Notes: generated by a model from the letters alone, not told the origin. Positions 35,744 to 46,128 are shown, counted from the first letter of the stretch. The stretch: DNA of 63,592 bases from Lactobacillus kalixensis DSM 16043 (GCF_001434335.1 NZ_AZFM01000012.1:1-63592), one strand, 5' to 3'. Program-made: numbers and translations.

Positions 35744-36571
35744 TCATAGCGAGGATAGCAGCAATTCTTGAATTGATTTTTCACGAGTGAAAAGTGCGAT
35801 CTTTCTTGCTGGGAAATCAATTAGGCGACTGGCAGAAAAGCGGCTTTGGTTCTGCGTGATGTTTTGGATCATTTTCCAAGGCAGAATTGTTGCGTAAGTG
35901 GAATTTGCAACTAATTCAAGTAAAGTGTTAGTGTAGCCAACTTCTGTAAATTGTCGACCATTTAAAAGCTGACGAAGTTGCCGTCCAACGGGACAATATT
36001 CTGGCGCAATGAGCAGTTGGCGATTATCTAGATCTGTGATTGATAGTTCTTCGGGTGATTTTGGTTTACTAGTCAGCAAGCCGAAACTTTCTTTAGTCAA
36101 TGTGGTTGATAAGAATTCACCAGTGATTTGATCAATAGAGTCTTCATTAACGATAATGCTATCAAGAATGCCATTGTTAAATGCGTCAATTAAGTCAACG
36201 CCCTTATCTGATATCTTGACTTGCCGCATGCTGTCTAAATTATCACGTAAGAATTCACTGTAATGGTAGGCGGCAATATTGTCTAGAATTCCCAATCTAA
36301 TATCCGCCAGTGAAATTTCTGTTTGAGCTAAATCATTATAAGCGTCCATGATCTTGATAGCTTTTTGCTTAAAATCATATCCTGCGGGTGATAGCTGCAC
36401 GCCTTGTGAAGTGCGAATGAAGAGAGAAATATGGAAGGCTTTTTCTAACTGGCGGATTTTCTTACTAACGGTTGATTGATCTAGATAGAGAAAATTGGCT
36501 GCTTGGCTGAAGTTGTTAAACTTACTGACGGTTAAAAATACTCGTAAGAGTTCGATGTTAAAGTTGTTCAT
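35744..36571 (-). CDS. LysR-type transcriptional regulator
   Basis: A 275-residue regulator with N-terminal winged helix (MNNFNIELLRVFLTVSKFNN then FSQAANFLYLDQSTVSKKIR, about 1-60) and an effector-binding domain of LysR type, somewhat short (most are about 295). ATG start. Same strand as, and upstream of, the MFS gene, not divergent from it; its divergent neighbour is the DHFR-like gene. Its target is therefore uncertain; the MFS gene is the likelier. Confidence 0.88.
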   Translation of the reverse strand: MNNFNIELLRVFLTVSKFNNFSQAANFLYLDQSTVSKKIRQLEKAFHISLFIRTSQGVQLSPAGYDFKQKAIKIMDAYNDLAQTEISLADIRLGILDNIAAYHYSEFLRDNLDSMRQVKISDKGVDLIDAFNNGILDSIIVNEDSIDQITGEFLSTTLTKESFGLLTSKPKSPEELSITDLDNRQLLIAPEYCPVGRQLRQLLNGRQFTEVGYTNTLLELVANSTYATILPWKMIQNITQNQSRFSASRLIDFPARKIALFTREKSIQELLLSSL

Positions 36572-36648
36572 GATTGATTTGCTTTCTATTTACTTGATAT
36601 GAAAATGATAACACATGAAGTTGAATGTAAAATGAGTGAATAAGTTCA

Positions 36649-36657
36649 TGATATACT
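36649..36657 (+). promoter_or_regulatory. Extended -10 promoter of the DHFR-like gene
   Basis: TGATATACT, about 30 bp before the ATG at 36687. Confidence 0.45.
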
Positions 36658-36686
36658 ATTGTGGTCGATTTTGATGAGGTATAAAA

Positions 36687-37217
36687 ATGAGAAAAGTAAT
36701 CTTATTCATTGCCATGAGTCTTGATGGCTATATTGCTGATGAAAATGGTGGCGTTGACTGGCTTCGTGGACAAGGTGACGATCAAGAAGTTCCAGATACA
36801 TATCCAAGCTTTATCCAAAATATTGATACAGTCATGATGGGATGGAACACATATCATCAAGTGGCTACAGAATTATCACCTAATGAATGGGTATACAAAG
36901 ACCTTCAATCGTATGTTTTCACACATCGGAATCAAAAAGATACTGAGAATATTAAGTTCTTGTCTGAAGATCCAATACAAGTAGTGAAAGATTTGAAAAA
37001 TGAGCAAGGTAAAGATATTTGGATCTGTGGTGGTGCAAGTTTAGTTCAACAACTTGAACAAGAAAACTTAATTGATCAATATTACATCACTATCATTCCA
37101 ACACTTCTAGGTCAAGGGACGCAGTTATTTGGTAAATTGCCGAAGCCGATTGATTTACGATTAATTAAAAGTCAAAATTACGACGGTATTACTGAATTGA
37201 TTTATGAGCGTAGGTAA
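36687..37217 (+). CDS. Dihydrofolate reductase-like protein (RibD C-terminal domain family)
   Basis: A 176-residue protein of the YwjB/YyaP-type DHFR-fold group. The opening KVILFIAMSLDGYIADENG, MMGWNTYHQV and the NADPH-type loop DIWICGGASLVQQL mark the family; it is not FolA, which differs at the substrate site. Its reaction is unknown. ATG behind GAGGTATAA. The GNAT gene begins 4 bp after its stop, so they form a two-gene operon. Confidence 0.88.
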   Translation: MRKVILFIAMSLDGYIADENGGVDWLRGQGDDQEVPDTYPSFIQNIDTVMMGWNTYHQVATELSPNEWVYKDLQSYVFTHRNQKDTENIKFLSEDPIQVVKDLKNEQGKDIWICGGASLVQQLEQENLIDQYYITIIPTLLGQGTQLFGKLPKPIDLRLIKSQNYDGITELIYERR

Positions 37218-37220
37218 CAT

Positions 37221-37670
37221 ATGAAGATTAGAAAATTTGAATTAGACGATCTTGATCAAGTAATGAAGATTTGGCTTGATGGCAATCTTGCTGCACATGA
37301 TTTTGTTCCCAAAAAATATTGGTTAGATCACTTCGATGAAGTTCGTGAAGCATTGAAGAATGCCGATATTTTAGTGGCTGAAGAAGATGGTCAAGTTGCT
37401 GGCTTCGTAGGGATGCAAGGTGATTATCTTGCAGGGATCTTTGTAGATGAAAAATTCCAACATCGCGGAATTGGCAAACGTCTCTTAGATGAAGTTAAGC
37501 AGAGCCATGAGTCTTTTAGCTTGAATGTGTATGCCAAGAATACGCCAGCTTTGAATTTTTATAAAAAGCAGGGGCTGGAAAGTGTTAAACGACAGGTTGA
37601 TGAATTTGGTAATGAAGATTGTTTGATGGCGTGGAAGAAAGAGAATAAAAAACGAATCACCAATAAGTGA
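37221..37670 (+). CDS. GNAT family N-acetyltransferase
   Basis: A 149-residue acetyltransferase with the acetyl-CoA loop HRGIGKRLLDEV (about 92-103) and the downstream NVYAKNTPALNFYKKQGL motif. Substrate unknown. Start ATG 37221. Its last codons overlap a hairpin that acts as a terminator for the convergent CBS-protein gene. Confidence 0.9.
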   Translation: MKIRKFELDDLDQVMKIWLDGNLAAHDFVPKKYWLDHFDEVREALKNADILVAEEDGQVAGFVGMQGDYLAGIFVDEKFQHRGIGKRLLDEVKQSHESFSLNVYAKNTPALNFYKKQGLESVKRQVDEFGNEDCLMAWKKENKKRITNK

Positions 37671-37674
37671 TTCG
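37647..37674 (-). terminator. Terminator of the CBS-protein gene
   Basis: Minus strand: stem CGAATCAC/GTGATTCG, loop TTATTG, then TTTTTTATT. It lies within the 3' end of the convergent GNAT gene. Confidence 0.7.
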
Positions 37675-37700
37675 CTATAAAATTATTTAGTTAATTAAGT

Positions 37701-38405
37701 TTATTCGTGTGGATTGGTAATAAAGACACCTGGATTTTCATCGCTCATGATGTTCATCCCAGCCTGTAAGTCTTCAATTTCAGAAACGACGAAACCTTTC
37801 TTGTGAAGTTTTTCAACGATAGTCTTCATTGTTTCTTCTGAAACACCAGAAGGTAAAGTGAACAAGGTTCTACGAACAAAGTCACCACCAAGTTCACCAG
37901 CAGCGGCATCCAAAGTCATAACACTAGCCATATTAGTATATTTTGAGATGGTCTTAGACATTTTAACTAAGTTACCACGTGAATTATCAGATAAAACAGT
38001 TAAAACGTATGAACCATGCTTGATGTTCCAAGCGTCTGATAACATTCTAAGTAAACTTGCGTGAGTCAAAATTCCGTAGAATTTATTTTCTTCATCAAGA
38101 ACAGAGATATATGGCAAGTCTTTAATGTTAAAGAAGACTTTAAAGAATGGTGAGTTCACCTTAATTGTCTTAGTAGCATTTTTAAGCAAGTAAGTAACTG
38201 GTAAACTCATATCGCCGCCTTGTGATTTATGACGATAAATGTGCATTTTATAAATGTTACCACGGAAAATTGTGCCGGTGTCGTCTAGAATAGGCACACA
38301 TCTGAAACCTGAATCTTCAAGTATCTTTAAAGCTTCTTCAAGAGTGGCTTTTTCATTTACTGTTGTCAGGTAATCTTTTTTAAGAACAAGAGATTTAATG
38401 AGCAT
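37701..38405 (-). CDS. cbpA: CBS-pair/ACT-like protein, probable cyclic di-AMP-binding CbpA
   Basis: A 234-residue cytoplasmic protein: two CBS motifs (about 8-60 and 75-130, with GFRCVPILDDTGTIFRGNIY and LPYISVLDEENKFYGILTH) followed by an ACT-like domain (about 140-220, SYVLTVLSDNSRGNLVKMSK). It matches the Lactobacillales/Listeria protein named CbpA, which binds cyclic di-AMP; ligand binding here is by family resemblance. The ATG at 38405 is used because GGAGG lies eight bases upstream; an in-frame ATG at 38423 precedes that RBS. Monocistronic. Confidence 0.8.
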   Translation of the reverse strand: MLIKSLVLKKDYLTTVNEKATLEEALKILEDSGFRCVPILDDTGTIFRGNIYKMHIYRHKSQGGDMSLPVTYLLKNATKTIKVNSPFFKVFFNIKDLPYISVLDEENKFYGILTHASLLRMLSDAWNIKHGSYVLTVLSDNSRGNLVKMSKTISKYTNMASVMTLDAAAGELGGDFVRRTLFTLPSGVSEETMKTIVEKLHKKGFVVSEIEDLQAGMNIMSDENPGVFITNPHE

Positions 38406-38492
38406 TCGATTGCCTCCATACATGAAAAATATCTAACTAATTATAGCATAGATATTTAACAAAATTAAAGGTTAATTAAAAGTGAGTAAAGA

Positions 38493-38523
38493 AAAAAAGC
38501 GAAGAATTTTCTTCGCTTTTTTC
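38493..38523 (-). terminator. ldh terminator
   Basis: Stem AAAGCGAAG/CTTCGCTTT with AT-rich loop and a T-run on the minus strand (A-run on plus). Confidence 0.88.
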
Positions 38524-38540
38524 TAAATATGAATTGAAGA

Positions 38541-39542
<1,002 letters not shown>

Positions 39543-39554
39543 TTAACAAAGCCA

Positions 39555-39563
39555 ATTGTACCA
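39555..39563 (-). promoter_or_regulatory. Extended -10 promoter of ldh
   Basis: Minus strand TGGTACAAT fits TGnTAnAAT; the -35 is poor. Back to back with the pth promoter at 39580-39588. Confidence 0.55.
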
Positions 39564-39579
39564 CGAATTTACTTGATTG

Positions 39580-39588
39580 TGCTATTAT
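39580..39588 (+). promoter_or_regulatory. Extended -10 promoter of pth-mfd
   Basis: TGCTATTAT, 31 bp before the pth ATG. Confidence 0.5.
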
Positions 39589-39618
39589 AAATTAGATTGT
39601 TTTTTAGAGGAGTTAGAA

Positions 39619-40176
39619 ATGAAGATTATTGCAGGTTTAGGAAATCCGGGTCAAAAGTACGATAAAACCAAGCACAATACAGGTTTTATGGCACTGGATA
39701 ATTATCTTGAAAAAAATAATTTAAATTTTGATAAAGATAAATTTGAGGGTCATTGGACTAAGCAAAAAATTAATGGTGAAGACGTTATTTTGCTTGAACC
39801 TCAAACCTTCATGAATGAATCAGGTCGCAGTATTGCCCAAGTAGCCAATTTTTTTAAGGTGAAGCCTGAAGATATCCTTATTATTCAGGACGATATGGAC
39901 ATGCCAATTGGTAAAATTCGTATTCGTGCTAATGGTAAATCAGGTGGTCATAACGGCATTAAGAGTATTATTCGTGACCTAGGGACTGAGAAATTTAATC
40001 GTTTGAAGATAGGAATCCGTCATCCAGAAAAAACTAGTGTGGTTTCATGGGTGTTAACTCCATTTAATAGTGACCAACAAAAACTGATGGATGATGCTTT
40101 TGAAACAAGTGCTGACATCATTGATGACTTTGTTTCGGGAAAAGATGCACAGTACTTGATGAACAAGTATAACTAA
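39619..40176 (+). CDS. pth: Peptidyl-tRNA hydrolase
   Basis: A 185-residue enzyme that releases peptides from prematurely dissociated peptidyl-tRNA. The active site His is in KYDKTKHNTGF (about 20), with MNESG and the basic GGHNGIKSI loop also present. The ATG at 39619 is chosen for its GAGGAG RBS; the frame extends upstream without one. mfd begins 1 bp after its stop, the usual pth-mfd pair. Confidence 0.96.
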   Translation: MKIIAGLGNPGQKYDKTKHNTGFMALDNYLEKNNLNFDKDKFEGHWTKQKINGEDVILLEPQTFMNESGRSIAQVANFFKVKPEDILIIQDDMDMPIGKIRIRANGKSGGHNGIKSIIRDLGTEKFNRLKIGIRHPEKTSVVSWVLTPFNSDQQKLMDDAFETSADIIDDFVSGKDAQYLMNKYN

Positions 40177-40177
40177 A

Positions 40178-43100
40178 ATGCGTTTAACAGATTTTTTAAG
40201 CAAAGATCAAGAATTAATCAACTTTATTGATAAAACTAAACAAGTAAAAAACTCACTAATCACTGGCGCTAATGCCGGTGCTTTTAGTCTACTTTTAAAA
40301 GAAATTGTAGATCAAATTAAGGCACCGTTGATTTTGGTAGAGGAAAATGAAAATAAAGCTCAAAATCTTTTTAATGAATTAAGCGGGATTTTTGAGCAAG
40401 AGCAAGTGCATTATTTTTCACTGGATAGTACGCTGGCAACGCAATCAGCAACTGCTTCTGCTGATGAATTAAGTAACAGAATTCAAAGTTTGAATTTTTT
40501 GTTAGAAAAAAAGGCAGGGATAGTCGTTACAACTCCGCAAGGCTTGCAGTATCAGCTATCACCAGTTGAAGCATTTGCAGCTTATAAAAAAGAATTTACG
40601 CGCGATCAAGAATATGACTTAGGTGAATTAAATAAGTGGCTGGTTAAAGCAGGCTATCATAAAGAAGCCTTAGTTGCGCGAGCAGGTGAGTTTGCCATTC
40701 GCGGGGATATTTTGGACATTTATCCACTTGATAAGGAAAATCCGGTAAGAATTGAATTTTTTGGCGATGAAATTGATACGATCAAAGAATTTGATTTATC
40801 AAGCCAGCGCAGTACCCACGAAATTGATCAACTATCCATTGGACCAGCACAAGACCGCGTTTTTTCAGATGAAGCGATTATTGAAGCCGCTGAAAAAATT
40901 AAGGAAGAAATGGACCAAAGTCCTGCAGACAAAGAAGCAGTGAAGGATCACTTTACCCAAGTTCTTGATGAGCTTAATGCGGGAGGTTTGCCACAGAATT
41001 ACGCCTTTTTAGTAGATTATTTGTTGCCAAACCCTAGTAGCTTAGTTAATTATCTTCCTAAGAACGGCTTACTATTTTTGGATGATTTTCCATTAATTAA
41101 GCAATCTGTCGAAGCTATTGACAAGCAAAACGCGGCTTTTATTGATGATGAAATCAAGATTGGTGGAATGCTGGCTAGTCAAAAGATGCGACTTGACTTT
41201 ACCAAAGTCCTTTCAAAAGATCAGCACCATCGAATATACTTTTCACTGTTCCCAAGAAGTATGGGGCGAGTTCGATTGGGGCAAAGCTTGGATTGGAAGA
41301 CTCGTGAGCCAGAGCAATTTTTCAGTCAAATGCCTTTGATTAAGAGTGAAATTGAAAGCTACATCAAGACTGGACAAAGTGTCATTTTGCAAGCAGATAG
41401 TGAAAAGCGTGCTGAGCAGATTAATCAGACAATGACCGAATTTGGTTTAGAGGTACCAATCACTGAGTCTGATGATTTAATGCCTGGTAAGTGTCAGATT
41501 ATCTCTGCGGGCTTTAGTAGCGGTTTTGTTTTGCCAAGTGTCAACGTGGTTTATTTAACTGAGCGCGAACTTTTTAATAAGCGTCCTCAGAGAAAGCGCC
41601 GCGTTAAGACTTTGGAAAATGCGCAACGGTTGCGTAATTACACTGAATTAAAGCCGGGAGATTATGTTGTTCACGTAAACCACGGTATTGGCCGCTTTGA
41701 AGGAATTAAGACCCTTGAAAATAATGGCGTTAAGCGTGACTACATCACTATTACTTATCAAAAAGGTGACCAGCTTTTTGTACCAGCAGATCAATTAAGT
41801 TTAGTTCAAAAATATGTGGGTTCAGAAGGTAAAACGCCACATATTAACAAATTAGGTGGCAGCGAGTGGGCTAAGACTAAGCGTAAGGTTCAATCAAAGG
41901 TTGAAGATATCGCTGATGATTTAATTCAACTTTATGCCAAGCGTGAATCAGAAAAAGGCTTTGCCTTTTCTCCAGATGATGAATTGCAGCGTAAGTTCGA
42001 TGATGCCTTTCCATATGTTGAAACGCCGGACCAACTCAGAACAATTAATGAAATTAAGCGTGATATGGAAAAGCCTAAGCCAATGGACCGCTTGGTAGTT
42101 GGAGATGTTGGCTTTGGTAAAACTGAAGTAGCATTAAGAGCGGCTTTTAAAGCAATTCAAGATAATAAACAAGTTGCCTTTTTAGTACCAACCACGATTT
42201 TGGCACAGCAACACTACGAAACAATTCTAGATCGCTTTAAAGATTTTCCAGTAAACGTCGCAATGCTGTCGCGTTTCCAAACTCAAGCAGAAGCTAAAGA
42301 AATTGTTCAAGGCTTAGAAGATGGCAAGATTGATTTAGTTGTCGGAACGCACCGGATTTTGTCAAAAGATGTTAAGTTCAAAGATCTTGGCTTGTTAATC
42401 ATTGATGAAGAGCAGCGATTTGGGGTAAAACATAAAGAACGGCTTAAAGAGTTGAAGGCTAATATTGATGTCTTAACACTAACAGCTACGCCAATTCCGC
42501 GGACCTTGCACATGTCAATGGTTGGTGTGCGGGATTTGTCAGTAATGGAAACGCCGCCGCAAAACCGTTATCCAATTCAGACTTATGTTATGGAGCAAAC
42601 GCCTAGCGTAATTAGGGATGCATGCTTGCGTGAAATGCAGCGTGATGGGCAGGTCTTTTATTTACATAATCGTATTGGCGATATCGATGAAGTGGTGAGA
42701 AGATTAGAAAAGCTGATGCCAAATGCTAGAATTGCTAGTGCGCACGGGCGAATGGGTCAGAACCAGCTTGAATATATTTTGTATCGCTTCTTGAACCAGG
42801 AATTCGATATTTTGGTTACGACAACAATTATTGAAACGGGTATTAATATGCCGAATGTTAATACCATGATTATTGAAGATGCAGACCACTACGGGTTAAG
42901 TCAGCTCTATCAACTGCGTGGTCGAATCGGTCGTAGTGCTCGACTTGCTTATGCCTACTTCTTGTATAAGCAAGATAAGGTCTTAACTGAAGTTGGTGAA
43001 AAGCGGCTGGATGCTATTCGCGACTTTACAGAACTAGGATCAGGCTTTAAGATTGCCATGCGTGATTTATCAATTCGCGGCGCTGGTAACATGTTAGGTG

Positions 43101-43678
43101 CTCAGCAGCACGGCTTCATTGATAGTGTTGGATATGACTTGTACTCACAAATGCTGAGTGACGCCATTCAAGAGCGTAAGGGCAAGAAGAAAGTTAAGAA
43201 GTCTAACGCTGAAATTGATTTAGGGCTTGAAGCATATATTCCAGAAAGCTATATTGCTGATCAAGAAGAAAAAATTGAGTTCTACAAACGAATTAAGTCT
43301 GTAAATAATCAAGATCAACTTGATAAGATTGAAGATGAATTGATTGATCGTTTTGGCGATTATCCTGAAGCAGTTGAAAACTTGCTAGCAGTGGCTGGCT
43401 TGAAGATAAATGCTGATTATGCTCAAGTTCTTAATGTGATTAAGGACAAGAAGAAGCCACAAATTAAAGTTGAATTTAATTTAGCTGCTTCTAGAGAGTT
43501 AGAAGGACCGAATATTTTCAAAGCGCTAGAGCATGTTAATTTGAAAGCAAGAATTAATTTGAATCCAGAGAGACGTTTGGTAGTGTTATTACAGCTACCT
43601 GACAAAATGAATAATCGAATGATGTTTAATGAGCTGACGACTTTTTTAGAAACAGCCAGTGACATTATTCAGAGATAA
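40178..43678 (+). CDS. mfd: Transcription-repair coupling factor Mfd
   Basis: A 1,166-residue DNA translocase that removes stalled RNA polymerase and recruits UvrA. N-terminal UvrB-like region (about 1-350), RNA-polymerase interaction domain (about 480-560, GDYVVHVNHGIGRFEG), RecG-like motor with GDVGFGKTEVA (Walker A), IDEEQRFGV (II) and TATPIPRTLHM (III), then TRCF domain. Length is normal. No visible RBS of its own except within pth, implying coupling to pth. Confidence 0.96.
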   Translation: MRLTDFLSKDQELINFIDKTKQVKNSLITGANAGAFSLLLKEIVDQIKAPLILVEENENKAQNLFNELSGIFEQEQVHYFSLDSTLATQSATASADELSNRIQSLNFLLEKKAGIVVTTPQGLQYQLSPVEAFAAYKKEFTRDQEYDLGELNKWLVKAGYHKEALVARAGEFAIRGDILDIYPLDKENPVRIEFFGDEIDTIKEFDLSSQRSTHEIDQLSIGPAQDRVFSDEAIIEAAEKIKEEMDQSPADKEAVKDHFTQVLDELNAGGLPQNYAFLVDYLLPNPSSLVNYLPKNGLLFLDDFPLIKQSVEAIDKQNAAFIDDEIKIGGMLASQKMRLDFTKVLSKDQHHRIYFSLFPRSMGRVRLGQSLDWKTREPEQFFSQMPLIKSEIESYIKTGQSVILQADSEKRAEQINQTMTEFGLEVPITESDDLMPGKCQIISAGFSSGFVLPSVNVVYLTERELFNKRPQRKRRVKTLENAQRLRNYTELKPGDYVVHVNHGIGRFEGIKTLENNGVKRDYITITYQKGDQLFVPADQLSLVQKYVGSEGKTPHINKLGGSEWAKTKRKVQSKVEDIADDLIQLYAKRESEKGFAFSPDDELQRKFDDAFPYVETPDQLRTINEIKRDMEKPKPMDRLVVGDVGFGKTEVALRAAFKAIQDNKQVAFLVPTTILAQQHYETILDRFKDFPVNVAMLSRFQTQAEAKEIVQGLEDGKIDLVVGTHRILSKDVKFKDLGLLIIDEEQRFGVKHKERLKELKANIDVLTLTATPIPRTLHMSMVGVRDLSVMETPPQNRYPIQTYVMEQTPSVIRDACLREMQRDGQVFYLHNRIGDIDEVVRRLEKLMPNARIASAHGRMGQNQLEYILYRFLNQEFDILVTTTIIETGINMPNVNTMIIEDADHYGLSQLYQLRGRIGRSARLAYAYFLYKQDKVLTEVGEKRLDAIRDFTELGSGFKIAMRDLSIRGAGNMLGAQQHGFIDSVGYDLYSQMLSDAIQERKGKKKVKKSNAEIDLGLEAYIPESYIADQEEKIEFYKRIKSVNNQDQLDKIEDELIDRFGDYPEAVENLLAVAGLKINADYAQVLNVIKDKKKPQIKVEFNLAASRELEGPNIFKALEHVNLKARINLNPERRLVVLLQLPDKMNNRMMFNELTTFLETASDIIQR

Positions 43679-43693
43679 TTACGAGGTTAAAAA

Positions 43694-43936
43694 ATGAGAA
43701 TCGATAAATTTTTGAAAGTCTCACGTTTAGTTAAAAGAAGAACTGTTGCCAAGGAAATGGCTGATCAAGGCCGAATCAAGGTTAATGATCGCGTTGTTAA
43801 ATCTAGCTACGATGTTAAATTAGGTGATGTGATTGAAGTGGGTTACGGTACTAAGCAAATTAAAGCTAAAGTAACTGATATTCGTGACACTACTAAAAAA
43901 GCAGAAGCAAGTGATCTATACGAAATTATTGATTAA
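43694..43936 (+). CDS. rqcP: S4-domain protein RqcP (YabO)
   Basis: An 80-residue RNA-binding protein: the S4 domain fills residues 1-60 (MRIDKFLKVSRLVKRRTVAK then GRIKVNDRVVKSSYDVKLGD). It corresponds to B. subtilis YabO/RqcP, which works with RqcH in adding Ala tails to nascent chains on stalled 50S subunits. Follows mfd by 15 bp, the standard order. Confidence 0.93.
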   Translation: MRIDKFLKVSRLVKRRTVAKEMADQGRIKVNDRVVKSSYDVKLGDVIEVGYGTKQIKAKVTDIRDTTKKAEASDLYEIID

Positions 43937-43949
43937 TAAGGTTAAAAGC

Positions 43950-43958
43950 TGTTATAAT
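43950..43958 (+). promoter_or_regulatory. Extended -10 promoter of divIC
   Basis: TGTTATAAT, a perfect extended -10, 60 bp before the divIC ATG, allowing expression apart from pth-mfd-rqcP. Confidence 0.55.
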
Positions 43959-44017
43959 TAAGGATAATAATTTATACATTTTCACAGAGTTTTTTTGCGT
44001 AATAAGGGATCAAATAA

Positions 44018-44386
44018 ATGAACGGACCAAGAATTTACAACTCAGAGAGTCCACAAGCACGTGAGGCTAGACTTAGAAAGAAACAAGCACTTAGAATTAA
44101 ATTAATTCACCGTAGACGCCGGAACACAATTATGGCTTTTTTTGCCATTATTTTTGTGATTTTAGGAATTCAAATGGCGATCAAGGTTGCTCAAGTGCAC
44201 AGATTGAATGATCAAGTTGGAGCTTCTAAGCAGAATTTAGTTAAAGTTGAAGCTAGAGAAAAGAAATTGACAGTTCAACGTGATAATTTGGAAGACCCTG
44301 ATTACGTAGCAAAATTTATTAGAAATAAGTTTATGTATTCAAAATCCAACGAAAAGATTTACAACCTTCCAAATGGAGGAAAATAG
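44018..44386 (+). CDS. divIC: Septum formation initiator DivIC/FtsB family
   Basis: A 122-residue bitopic division protein: basic cytoplasmic N-terminus (1-40), one membrane helix (about 40-62, IMAFFAIIFVILGIQMAI), then an extracellular coiled coil (about 65-105). It partners FtsL and DivIB/FtsQ at the septum. Its stop is followed directly by the ATG of the S1-domain gene. Confidence 0.92.
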   Translation: MNGPRIYNSESPQAREARLRKKQALRIKLIHRRRRNTIMAFFAIIFVILGIQMAIKVAQVHRLNDQVGASKQNLVKVEAREKKLTVQRDNLEDPDYVAKFIRNKFMYSKSNEKIYNLPNGGK

Positions 44387-44746
44387 ATGAAATATCAAGT
44401 TGGTGACCGTGTAAATGGTGTAATCAACAATATTACTGATTTAGGGATCTTTCTTACTTTGCCGGGACGTCATTCTGGATTAATCCACCACAACGATTTT
44501 GGTAATAATTGGCTAAGAGAACGTCAATATCGCCGAGTTGGGGATGAATTAAGAGTGGTGGTTGTTCATAACAACAAGGGGAAGATAGGTTTATCATTAA
44601 TGAGAGTGAATGATCCAATGCTAGTAGATCACCACAATCAATTTTCAAAGACCAAACCTGAGCAATTTGATGAAGTGCTGAATAAAACTTCTCAAGATGC
44701 TAAAAAAGAAATTGCCCGTTTAAAAGACGTGTTAAGTGAAAACTAA
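44387..44746 (+). CDS. S1 domain RNA-binding protein (YabR-like)
   Basis: A 119-residue protein with one S1/OB fold at the N-terminus (YQVGDRVNGVINNITDLGIF then LPGRHSGLIHH, about 3-72) and a short helical tail. Equivalent to B. subtilis YabR, of unclear role in translation or RNA metabolism. Directly abuts divIC; followed by a terminator. Confidence 0.9.
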   Translation: MKYQVGDRVNGVINNITDLGIFLTLPGRHSGLIHHNDFGNNWLRERQYRRVGDELRVVVVHNNKGKIGLSLMRVNDPMLVDHHNQFSKTKPEQFDEVLNKTSQDAKKEIARLKDVLSEN

Positions 44747-44748
44747 CG

Positions 44749-44774
44749 AATGACCCGCAAGGGTCATTTTTTTT
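44749..44774 (+). terminator. Terminator between the S1 gene and tilS
   Basis: Stem AATGACCC/GGGTCATT, loop GCAA, eight Ts. Only 8 bp before the tilS ATG and with no promoter seen between, so tilS depends on readthrough. Confidence 0.85.
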
Positions 44775-44781
44775 AGGAAAA

Positions 44782-46044
44782 ATGAAATTAGAAGAATTTT
44801 TTAAAGATCATGAAATTCCATTAACTGGAAAAACACTGGTCGTTGCAGCAAGTGGTGGTCCAGATTCAATGGCTTTAATCGACCTGCTTTGTAAATTAAG
44901 AGAAAAATATCAATTTAAAGTAGTTGCAGCTCATTATGACCATCAATTACGGGCAGATTCTGATAATGAAAAAGATGTTTTGAGTTATTATTGTCAAGCT
45001 AAAAAGGTGCAGCTGATTAACGGAACTTGGGACAAAAAAGATCATCCAAAAACTGGCCTTGAAGCTGCAGCAAGAGCGTTCCGCTATCGTTTTTTGATTA
45101 AAAGTGTTCATGAAGTTCAAGGCGATTATTTACTTACAGCTCATCATGGCGATGATTTGTTAGAAAACATCTTGTTAAAATTGATCCGCTCTGGTAATCC
45201 TGAAGAGATGAATGGTTTGCAAGCAGTTGGCAAGATGTATGGTGTGACACTTCTTCGGCCACTATTAGCTTATTCAAAGCAAGAATTGCTCAATTATAAC
45301 GTAAAAAATCAGATTAAGTTTGTTGAAGATGAAACTAATTTTGAAGATGAAACAATGCGTAATCGCTTGCGCCATCACGTTATTCCACTGCTTAAACAAG
45401 AAAATGAGCACCTGCTTGATAACGGTTTGCGGTTTAGCCAAGCTATGGCAACTCTTTCAGATTTAAGTAAACAAAAAGTGGAAGAAATAGGACCAGCAGA
45501 GCACTTTCTTGGTCAATTTTATCGCTTGCCTGTAGAAAAAATGCACTCATTCACAGAAAAAGAGCAAAATTATTATTGGCAGAATTTTATTTGGCAAAAA
45601 TATGGTGTTCGCAGCGGGGATGAACTGAGCGGTTTTACTTTGAAGAAATATCAAAATTATTTTTATTTGTGGTCCAACCAAGTCAAGAGTGTGGCTAGTT
45701 TTGAAAAAATTAAGCTAGATCAAGAATTTGAGTTTCAGAATCGAAAATTTGTGTTAACTACTAATAAAAAAGCTTTGCCACTTTATGGTGATTTTTGGTC
45801 AAGTGAGACAGAATTTTTTGCTGGAAATTTACCAAGTGGCAGTCGCTTAATTATTAAAAATGGTCAACATGTAAAGAGCAAAAAAATGTTTGCACAAGCT
45901 GCTATTCCAGGCTTCTTGCGCTCCTTTTGTTTAACGATTTTTGATCAAAAGCAAAGGCCAATTTTTGTTGAAAAAACTTACCAAAATCAAACTTATGATC
46001 ATTTTGCCAAACACTACTATCTTTATGATTTAAAAAAACAATAA
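44782..46044 (+). CDS. tilS: tRNA(Ile)-lysidine synthase
   Basis: A 420-residue enzyme that converts C34 of the CAU-anticodon tRNA-Ile to lysidine. ATP-PPase loop ASGGPDSMALID (about 24-35), AAHYDHQLR and EAAARAFRYRF motifs, and the C-terminal TilS substrate-binding domain. ATG behind TTTAGGAAAA, very close to the preceding terminator. The hpt gene found between tilS and ftsH in many Firmicutes is missing here. Confidence 0.95.
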   Translation: MKLEEFFKDHEIPLTGKTLVVAASGGPDSMALIDLLCKLREKYQFKVVAAHYDHQLRADSDNEKDVLSYYCQAKKVQLINGTWDKKDHPKTGLEAAARAFRYRFLIKSVHEVQGDYLLTAHHGDDLLENILLKLIRSGNPEEMNGLQAVGKMYGVTLLRPLLAYSKQELLNYNVKNQIKFVEDETNFEDETMRNRLRHHVIPLLKQENEHLLDNGLRFSQAMATLSDLSKQKVEEIGPAEHFLGQFYRLPVEKMHSFTEKEQNYYWQNFIWQKYGVRSGDELSGFTLKKYQNYFYLWSNQVKSVASFEKIKLDQEFEFQNRKFVLTTNKKALPLYGDFWSSETEFFAGNLPSGSRLIIKNGQHVKSKKMFAQAAIPGFLRSFCLTIFDQKQRPIFVEKTYQNQTYDHFAKHYYLYDLKKQ

Positions 46045-46079
46045 GAACACACAAAATATTAGAGCCTCAGGCGTATTTG

Positions 46080-46088
46080 TGTTACACT
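46080..46088 (+). promoter_or_regulatory. Possible extended -10 promoter of ftsH
   Basis: TGTTACACT, 40 bp before the ftsH ATG; weak match. Confidence 0.35.
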
Positions 46089-46128
46089 TTAAATCGTATA
46101 TATTTTAGAAACTTTGCGGAGGTTTTTT

